A stretch of 64,000 bases of DNA from Planctomycetota bacterium. Lineage in GTDB: Bacteria; Planctomycetota; UBA1135; UBA2386. The position numbers and the translations under genes were made by a program. The notes under the pieces were generated by a model, which was not told the DNA's origin, searched no databases, and saw nothing but the letters and a program-made list of their open reading frames with translations. This document shows positions 52,823 to 59,664 of the stretch, piece after piece (position 1 is the stretch's first letter; every line of letters starts with the position of its first letter). The stretch covers positions 1,116,001 to 1,180,000 of the forward strand of contig JADJWQ010000006.1 of the NCBI GenBank assembly GCA_016716265.1, in the 5' to 3' direction.

Positions 52823-54967
52823 TCAGCGGTAGCCACCGACCCTCGTGCGGACGCCGTTCGTCGTCGTGAAGCCGGCGGGATTCGCGCTCCGGTCGAGCAC
52901 CGTGTACTGCGTGTAGAGCGAGAACCCGATCAGCGCCGGATCGGTCTGGAACAGGAACGTGCGGGACTTCGTGCCTCCCGAACTCGCCGTATAGCCCTCG
53001 GTGACGAGCGGGTCGATGCGCAGGAAGCAGCCGGTCGCGCCGAGGAAGTCGAGCGACACCGGCAGCCGGCCGCCGGCCCACGCCGTGTTCGAGAAGCCGA
53101 TCGCCAGCACGCAGGGCGCGAGCGCCGGGGCGTTGGACAGGTTGTAGCTGACGCTCGCGCCCATCAGCGGCGTGCCGGTCGCGGTGTGCAGCGGCGAGCC
53201 CGCGCTCCCGGCGCACGACGTGCCGAAGCTCGAGATGCTGCCCGAGGTCAGGTTGTTCCAGGTCGCGAGGCCGGCGCGCACGCGGTCCCAGACCAGCTCG
53301 AGCGCGGCGTTCGACACCGCGTCGCGCGACGGGACCTCCACCGACGCGCCGTGGTTGAACGACCCGAACGAGTACTCGCGGAGCGTGATGTTGCCGCTGC
53401 CGTCCTTGAAGGGCACCCGCAGGAAGCCACCCTCGGAGAAGTACAGCAGCCCGTTCACGCCGTAGCCGCCCGGCTTGTAGGCGATGACGATCGCCGCCTT
53501 GAACGCGTCGCGCACCCAGTTGGGAAGGCCGAGCGTCGCCGCCTCGGCATCGATGCGCGTCGACAGATTCGTGCTGCCCCAGGTCGGGAACGCCAGCGTG
53601 TCGGGCATCAGCTCGTAGAACTTGTCACGCTGGGCCAGCAGGTAGCCATTGGCAACCGTCTCGTGCAGCGTGCCGACGTCCCGCAGCGTCAGCTCGTTCG
53701 GAATCGGGCCGCCGCAGCCGATGACGTGGTTGACCGACGTGCTGGCCATGCCGATCGCCGCGGCGGTCGCGTTGATGTTCGCGACGCCGTAGCGGTTCGC
53801 GATGGCGAGCGTCCGGTTGTTGTCGGAGTTCTCCATCATCCTGCGCAGCACGACCTCGAGCGTCTCGGTCGTCGACGCGCCGGAGTTGTTGGGGCAGCTG
53901 CCGACGGTGCCCAGCGGCACGGTGACGCTCGCACTCAGCGAGTCGAGGCCGAGCGCGACGCGACGCATCGCATGCGTGTGGTAGAGCGTCTTCATCAGGC
54001 TCGCCGGCTCGAACACGAAGTCCGGCCGCACCTGCGCGAGGATCGGGCCGCCGATCTCCTTCAGCCACGCACCGAAGGCGCCGTCCGTGCTGCCGTCGAA
54101 CTGCAGCCAGGCACGCCGCTCGAGATCGTTGGCATTGTCGATCATCACGACGTCGTAGCGCGTGCCCGTCAGCAGGCTGGTGTAGCGCTCGATGTCGATG
54201 ATCCGGCCGACGTTCTGCTCCAGCAGAGCCGTCACGCTGCTGGCCGACTGGTTGAAGTAGTACCAGTGGTAGTAGCCGGTGTTCTGGATGCCGATGAGGT
54301 CGTAGGTCCCGGAGCTGTTGCGCTCCATCGAGTACGGCCGCAGGTTGTTCTGGTTCAGCAGCCCGGCGATGCTCGCCTGGCTGACGCTGTACCAATAGGC
54401 CCACCCGCGCGCGTCCGCGCCGGTGTTGCTGATCATGATCGCGGCGAAGCGATCGGTGCCCGACACCGAGTAGCGCTCGAGGTCGGTCAGCCGCGCGTTG
54501 TTGCTCGACACCGCGTTGTTCACGTTCGCCGAGGTCGCGTCGTAGACCCACCACCACGCCTTCGCGTCCGCGCCGGTGTTGCGGATCATGATGGCGGCGA
54601 AGCGCGTCGTGCCGTTGTCGTCGTACGGCTCCAGATCGATCAGCCGCGCGTTGTTGGTCGACAACGCGCTCGCGATCTGCGCGCCGGTGGCACCGACGTA
54701 CCACCACCAGGTCTTCGAGTAGGCGCCGCTGTTGCGCACGAGCGCCGCCGTGAACGTGCCGTTGGCGATGGAGTCGTACTCGAGGTCGGTGATGCGCCAG
54801 CCGGCGTTCACCTGCGTGGTCAGCTGCGCGACCGTCTGGCCGTTGACCCAGATCGCGCCGGTCGGCGTGTCGGTGTCGCGGTCGTCCTGGGCGCGCGCGC
54901 CGCCCACCAGGGCGGCGGTGGCCAACAGGACGCCGGCGTGGAGGGGGATGCGGATCGGGAATCTCAT
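52823..54967 (-). CDS. Secreted class-A beta-lactamase-like serine hydrolase with N-terminal tandem repeats
   Basis: 714 residues. Signal peptide 1-26 (VGGARAQ). Residues 35-290 hold five approximately 45-residue repeats (WRITDLEYDS, ARLIDLEPYDD, ARLTDLERYSV, LRPYSMERNSS, GRIIDIERYTS), resembling the BTRD1 repeats of polyglycine-hydrolase relatives. The hydrolase domain has SxxK at 323-326 (SLMK), SDN in MENSDNNRT and KPG in AYKPGG as KTG counterpart, so the active site looks complete. The last approximately 125 residues are the shared secreted domain (FQTDPALIGFSLYTQY). Likely a peptidase or esterase rather than a beta-lactamase. Upstream in-frame codons to 55039 are not signal-like. Confidence 0.8.
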   Translation of the reverse strand: MRFPIRIPLHAGVLLATAALVGGARAQDDRDTDTPTGAIWVNGQTVAQLTTQVNAGWRITDLEYDSIANGTFTAALVRNSGAYSKTWWWYVGATGAQIASALSTNNARLIDLEPYDDNGTTRFAAIMIRNTGADAKAWWWVYDATSANVNNAVSSNNARLTDLERYSVSGTDRFAAIMISNTGADARGWAYWYSVSQASIAGLLNQNNLRPYSMERNSSGTYDLIGIQNTGYYHWYYFNQSASSVTALLEQNVGRIIDIERYTSLLTGTRYDVVMIDNANDLERRAWLQFDGSTDGAFGAWLKEIGGPILAQVRPDFVFEPASLMKTLYHTHAMRRVALGLDSLSASVTVPLGTVGSCPNNSGASTTETLEVVLRRMMENSDNNRTLAIANRYGVANINATAAAIGMASTSVNHVIGCGGPIPNELTLRDVGTLHETVANGYLLAQRDKFYELMPDTLAFPTWGSTNLSTRIDAEAATLGLPNWVRDAFKAAIVIAYKPGGYGVNGLLYFSEGGFLRVPFKDGSGNITLREYSFGSFNHGASVEVPSRDAVSNAALELVWDRVRAGLATWNNLTSGSISSFGTSCAGSAGSPLHTATGTPLMGASVSYNLSNAPALAPCVLAIGFSNTAWAGGRLPVSLDFLGATGCFLRIDPLVTEGYTASSGGTKSRTFLFQTDPALIGFSLYTQYTVLDRSANPAGFTTTNGVRTRVGGYR

Positions 54968-55135
54968 GTCGGAGCTCTCGCTTGCTGCGGTGCGTGGTCG
55001 AGCCTCGGGCGCACCACGCGCCCCGCTCGTCCCGCACATCCGCAGCCCGCGGCACCCGTCACGAGAACTTTCGCGCCACGCCCTCGGCCGCCGCGCCGGC
55101 CCCCGGCGCCCGCCACCGACCCCTCCCGCCCGGGC

Positions 55136-55978
55136 TCAGCTCCCGCCCTGCAGCGCCACCTGCACGACCAGCGTGCCGACGCCCTGGTGCTGCTGCAGCG
55201 CGATGTCCACCAACAGGCCGGTGCGAAGGTCGTAGGCGTAGCGGGTCACTTCGCTCGGGCCCTGCTCGACGACGATCGCGCGGCCGTCCTGGATGCCGGC
55301 GAAGACGGTGCGGAAGTGTGTGATCGGGTCGTCGTCGAGGACCTGGTCGGGGCGCAGCGCCCGCAGCGCGTCCGGCGGCACGAGCAGGGCGGGGAGCTGC
55401 GCGCTCCCCAGCGCGCGCTGGCTGCGCGATTCCTGCGGGGGCGCGTAGCCGGAGCTCAGGCGCGTCCAGGTGTCGCACAGCAGGAAGCCGCGCTCGGCGG
55501 AGCGGATGTCGATACCGTACGTGTAGTCGAGCGGCAGGTCCGGCACGCCCGGGACGCGCGTCGTGTAGGTCCCGCGGTAGCGGAGCTGCTGGCCCGCTCG
55601 CAGGTCCGCCGCGCCGGGCGTCGCCGACCACGGCAGCGCCAGCTCGCGGACGTCCAGGAGCTGCGACGACGTGATCGTCGTGGCGATCCCACCCTGCCCG
55701 CCGGCGCCCGGCGTGGCCGCAGCGGTGGTCGAGCTCGAGCCCATCAGCAGCAGACCGGTGGTGAGATCGTAGGTGTTGCGGAAGTAGCCCTGCTGCCCGC
55801 GCGTCTCGATCACGATCGCACCGCGCTCGCGACCACCGAACGGCACGCGCAGGCGCGCGACGCGATGGTCGTTCTCGTCGACCTCCTGCATCGCTGCGAG
55901 CTGCGCCGGCCGCATCCACAGGTCGCCCGCCGTCCGTCCGTCGCAGACGAGCGCCAGCGACACCGACGACAGCACCAA
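55136..55978 (-). CDS. Unrecognised frame, possibly 5'-truncated
   Basis: About 280 residues from TTG 55978; the frame is open only from about 56003 and has no ATG, signal peptide or clear ribosome site. Two related segments, NTYDLTTGLLLMGSS and YAYDLRTGLLVDIAL, suggest an internal duplication of a beta-rich unit. The composition is protein-like. Its upstream edge coincides with the place where the S9 pseudogene loses similarity, so it may be the 3' part of a gene cut by recombination. No family recognised. Confidence 0.5.
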   Translation of the reverse strand: MVLSSVSLALVCDGRTAGDLWMRPAQLAAMQEVDENDHRVARLRVPFGGRERGAIVIETRGQQGYFRNTYDLTTGLLLMGSSSTTAAATPGAGGQGGIATTITSSQLLDVRELALPWSATPGAADLRAGQQLRYRGTYTTRVPGVPDLPLDYTYGIDIRSAERGFLLCDTWTRLSSGYAPPQESRSQRALGSAQLPALLVPPDALRALRPDQVLDDDPITHFRTVFAGIQDGRAIVVEQGPSEVTRYAYDLRTGLLVDIALQQHQGVGTLVVQVALQGGS

Positions 55979-55997
55979 GTCTGCGTACAGCCCCGCA

Positions 55998-57167
55998 CGC
56001 GGTCACGCGTCGCGCGAACGCCACCTCGCGGGTCGCATCGAACGCGAGGCAGGCGATGCGGTACTCCGTCACGAACCGCGGCCGCGACGCCGCTCGCTTT
56101 CGTACCCGGTGCACGTACACCGTGTCACCCCGCTGGGCGGGCGTCCGCTCGTCGCCACGGTCCGCCGCCTCCGCCAAGCTCAGCGACGACGGATCGGCAG
56201 GGATCCACTGCAACGAACGCGATCCCATCGCCAGCGCGCCGATGGGCACGTGATCCGCGAGCGGCAGATCCGCGACCTGCAAGACCCCGGGACAGTCGAA
56301 GTCGACGACCGCGGCGTCCAGCGGGCACGAACCGCTGGTGACGAGAGCCGAGAACAGCCGCCTGATCCGTGTCAGCAACACGAAGCGATCGTCCGGCGAT
56401 GGCTCGGCACTCCCAACGAGTGCTGGCTTGCCGACGCTGCGAACCGCACCGCCCGTGGGATCGACGACCGCGATCCGGCTGGTCGGGACGTCGTCGAACA
56501 GCGTCTCGACGCGCCAGGTCTGCGGCAAATCCTGGCAGGTACCGACCGGCGCAGTCTTGCAGGCGGTCTCCTGCCCGTTCGGGCCGAGCGGCACGCGCGG
56601 CGCCGCCGATGCTCCGCCACCGGACCACAGGAGTAGCATCTCGTGCTGCTGATCAAGCATCTAATCGACCGGCGCGCCGAGCATGTCGCTGACGCGGATG
56701 CCGTCGAGACCCGAGGCCTTCGCGGTAGAGACCCCGCAGAACCAGACTTCTAGGCCATTGTGGTTTGCGTTTGTGTATGCGAAGCGCGTGCCGTCCGCGG
56801 TCCAGATCGGTCCCCGCACGTCCGCGTTGGCAGGCGGAACGATGTAGCACGAACTGCCGTGCGCGGCCGCCGCGATCGCCGTCGTACGGACACGGCGACC
56901 GGTGTCGAGTGTCGGGTTCCTGTCCGCGTCGATCCGGAACCCGGAGAGCGCGAAGCGCGGCTGCGCGGTCAGTGCGATCCACGGCATCGCCTCGCGCCGC
57001 ACGACGACGACGTGCGCGCCGCCCGGCGCCACGCTCGTGGACGGTGGCGGCGACGCGAGGACCGCATTCCTGATCGCGTCGAGTGGCACGCGGTAGCGGT
57101 CCTGCGCGCGGCGCGGGACGGCCAAGAGGGCCACAAGAAGCCATGGAAGCCCCGCGAGATCCGACAT
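55998..57167 (-). pseudogene. Broken S9 peptidase gene (glutamyl-endopeptidase-like), N-terminal part only
   Basis: From ATG 57167 (signal LPWLLVALLAVPRRAQ) the frame gives RYRVPLDAIRNAVLASPPPS, the start of the GEP-like S9 family. An in-frame TAG at 56661-56663 falls where the family has Trp (GAPVD-stop-MLDQQ), consistent with TGG to TAG. Similarity continues after it (LGPNGQETACKTAPVGT, RSLQWIPADPSSL, VTEYRIACLAFDATREV) and ends at about 56000 before the catalytic alpha/beta-hydrolase domain, with a shift into another frame. The enzyme therefore lacks nucleophile, Asp and His. Confidence 0.75.
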
Positions 57168-57353
57168 GCGCACCAACCTGCCTGACAGCGGGACGGCCTG
57201 GATCGACATCCTCGAGGAGGGTTGAGCCGTCAGGTCGTTCACGGGCTCCGGCGACCAGGATCCGACTGTTCCTCCGGTTCCCGGAGCGACGGTTGGATCT
57301 CGAACCGGGTCGCTCGCCGGTCCCGAGTCGATGGCTTATGCTCGCCCGCACCG

Positions 57354-58496
57354 ATGCACTTCACCCACGTCAGGCTAACCAACTGGCGCAACTTCCGGGA
57401 CGTCGACGTACGGCTCGGCGAGCGCGTGTTCATCGTCGGACCGAACGCATCGGGGAAGTCGAACCTGCTCGACGCATTTCGCTTCCTGAAGGAGGTTGCC
57501 GAGCCAGGCGGCGGCCTCGCCCGCGCGATCGCGCACCCATCGCGACGCGATGTGCGTCAGATCCGCTCGCTCCACGCGCGCGCGAACTCCGCCATCGAGA
57601 TCGATGTGAACGCGATCCTCGCCGATGACTCACGCTGGCGATACGTGCTCCGGTTCACCCGCGATCAGCGCCGTCCGTTTTTCGTCGCGCGCGAGGAGGT
57701 CTGGAGGGACGATACTCGGATCGTCGCGCGCCCGGATGAGGACGACATCAGCGATCGGGATCGACTGAGCCAGACTCATCTGGAGCAAGTGAGCCGGAAC
57801 CAGCAATTCCGCGCGCTCGCCGAGTTCCTGGCGTCCGCGCGGTACCTGCACGTCATCCCGCAGCTCGTCCGTGAGCCGGAGCGGTCAGTCGGCCGCGAGC
57901 GCGACCCGTTCGGCGGTGACTTCCTCGAGCAGCTCGCGCGGACGCCGAAGAAGCAACTCGACTCGCGACTCCGGAAGATCCGTGACGCGCTCCGGGTCGC
58001 GGTCCCTCAACTCAAGACACTGGAGCTCGAGCGGGACTCCGCGACGGGCACCCCGCACCTGAAAGGCCTGTACGAACACTGGCGCCCCAATGCAGGTTGG
58101 CAGAACGAAGCGCAGTTCTCCGACGGGACACTGCGCCTGCTCGGCCTGCTCTGGAGCTTCCTCGACGGGGATTCGCCACTCCTGCTGGAGGAGCCGGAGT
58201 TGTCGCTGCACGCGGCGGTCGTTCGGAACATTCCCCAGATGCTGCACCGGCTCAATCGTCGCCGACACCGCCAGATCATGTTGAGTACCCACTCCCAGGA
58301 CCTGCTGTCCGACGAGGGCATCGGAGCGGAGGAAGTTCTGCTGCTCGAACCAGGCGACGAAGGGACTCGAGTGCTGGTCGCCGCCGAGGACGAGCAGGTC
58401 CGCATCCTGCTCGAAGAGGGCGCGCCGCTCTCCGAACTCGTCGGGCCTCGCTCCGCTCCGCGCGACGCGCACCAGCTGGCGCTGTTCGAGTTCTGA
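57354..58496 (+). CDS. AAA/ABC-type ATPase of the OLD/RecF-like group, paired with DUF4276 protein
   Basis: 380 residues. Starts MHFTHVRLTNWRNFRDV, then Walker A GPNASGKSN (29-37), a helical insertion (100-250), signature-like FSDGTLRLLGL (255-265), Walker B LLLEEPELSLH (276-286) and STHSQDLLS (311-319). This is the SMC/RecF-type ATPase found in OLD, PARIS and other anti-phage pairs. The partner, a TOPRIM-like protein, starts 3 bp after its stop. Upstream frame to 57222 is not included because the family starts at MHFTHVRL. A TATGCT box 12-17 bp before ATG could be a -10. Confidence 0.85.
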   Translation: MHFTHVRLTNWRNFRDVDVRLGERVFIVGPNASGKSNLLDAFRFLKEVAEPGGGLARAIAHPSRRDVRQIRSLHARANSAIEIDVNAILADDSRWRYVLRFTRDQRRPFFVAREEVWRDDTRIVARPDEDDISDRDRLSQTHLEQVSRNQQFRALAEFLASARYLHVIPQLVREPERSVGRERDPFGGDFLEQLARTPKKQLDSRLRKIRDALRVAVPQLKTLELERDSATGTPHLKGLYEHWRPNAGWQNEAQFSDGTLRLLGLLWSFLDGDSPLLLEEPELSLHAAVVRNIPQMLHRLNRRRHRQIMLSTHSQDLLSDEGIGAEEVLLLEPGDEGTRVLVAAEDEQVRILLEEGAPLSELVGPRSAPRDAHQLALFEF

Positions 58497-58499
58497 TCC

Positions 58500-59105
58500 G
58501 TGGTCGTGCTGCCGGTCAACATCGTGGTCGAGGGCCCGACCGACGAAGCGGTCGCCCGTCGCCTGCTCGACGACGCAGGGCTCCTCGTCGACCGCGTATT
58601 CGGAGGGAGAGGCAAGTCGAACCTCGACGCCCGCCTCGCTGGATTCGCCAAGGCAGCACGCCGATCCCCATGGTTCGTCCTGCGCGATCTGGATCAGGAT
58701 GCTGATTGCGCGCCCACCCTGGTTGCACGGTTGGTCCCGGTCAGACCGGTGCTGCTGTCCGTCCGAATTGCTGTTCGCGAACTCGAAGCGTGGCTCCTCG
58801 CCGATCGCGAACGTGCAGCGTCCTGGCTCGGCGTGTCGGTCAGCCTCGTTCCTCGGGATCCTGATTCGGAACCGAATCCAAAGTCTACACTGTTGAACCT
58901 GGCCCGGCGATCCAAGCACCGCGCGATCTTGGAGGACCTGATCCCACCACGTGACTCAACGTCGATCGTCGGGCGCGGCTATCGGAGCCAGATACTCCGA
59001 TTCGCCTCTGAGCGATGGCGACCGTCGGTGGCCGCCCTATCCAGTGACAGCCTCGCGCGATGCCTGCGCGCGGTCGACGAGCTGAAGCGACAGATGGGCC
59101 GGTAG
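58500..59105 (+). CDS. DUF4276 family, TOPRIM-like putative nuclease
   Basis: 201 residues, GTG start. VNIVVEGPTDEAVARRLL has the catalytic Glu (E11) of TOPRIM folds; VLRDLDQD supplies D63, D65 and D67; RELEAWLLAD (93-102) is the DUF4276 hallmark. In OLD and PARIS systems an ATPase regulates such a TOPRIM nuclease. Gene order and 3-bp spacing indicate one operon with the ATPase. Nuclease activity is inferred from motifs, not shown. Confidence 0.8.
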   Translation: MVVLPVNIVVEGPTDEAVARRLLDDAGLLVDRVFGGRGKSNLDARLAGFAKAARRSPWFVLRDLDQDADCAPTLVARLVPVRPVLLSVRIAVRELEAWLLADRERAASWLGVSVSLVPRDPDSEPNPKSTLLNLARRSKHRAILEDLIPPRDSTSIVGRGYRSQILRFASERWRPSVAALSSDSLARCLRAVDELKRQMGR

Positions 59106-59664
59106 CGCTCGGCACCGCCACCGCGTGAGTCACGCGACCACCCGACGGCGATCCGACTCTCGACGACTGCAGCCCGACAGGCGTCGAGAGCGCTCCGCTC
59201 GTCCTCCACCTGCAGACCGCCTTCGTTGTCGCACAGCACGCCCCCGTCTCGAAGCAGTACGAACTCCCGTCGGACGATGCGTGCGGTGACCCTGGCGGGC
59301 TGCTCATCGGTCGGTTCTGGGAGCGGGTGGAAGGCGGCTCGATCACCATCGTGGGAATCACAAAGACCCCGTCGACGAGGAGCGCGTCGAGTTGGGGGGT
59401 CGACCGGAGGCCCGAGTCGGAGCGCTGCACCGCGACCACGGCCGCAGGACTTGGAGCGACGACGCCCAGAGCGCGCGCCTGACGTCGTGCCTGTGGGGTG
59501 TAGACCGCGCTCGCCCCGGGCGGTGCCCAGCCGTCGCCGGTCGTCGCAGAGGAAGGAAGACCGACTCTTGATTTCCTGCATCGCCTGCGAAGACTGTATA
59601 GAGTGGCGGCGGAGTTCCCGGGAGGGCCGCGCGCCGATCTGTCAGTGAGGAGCGCCCTGCGCTC
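59106..59664. other. Intergenic region before cas3, with a possible gene remnant
   Basis: 559 bp. On the minus strand two overlapping frames show short protein-like stretches: QLDALLVDGVFVIPTMV (about 59345-59400) and, in another frame, FVLLRDGGVLCDNEGG followed by LQVEDERSALDACRAA (about 59150-59266), the latter faintly like DUF6894 proteins. Together they may be a frameshifted remnant. On the plus strand TATAGA at 59597-59602 is a possible -10 for the cas operon (no good -35). No CRISPR repeats are present here. Confidence 0.35.

Noticed and set aside
52001..56341. Open frame of over 1400 codons on + strand
   Set aside because: Antisense to the kinase, sigma factor and serine hydrolase genes; no domain, biased composition.
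59106..59664. CRISPR array or leader before cas3
   Set aside because: No direct repeats of 25-40 bp with regular spacing are present anywhere in the gap.
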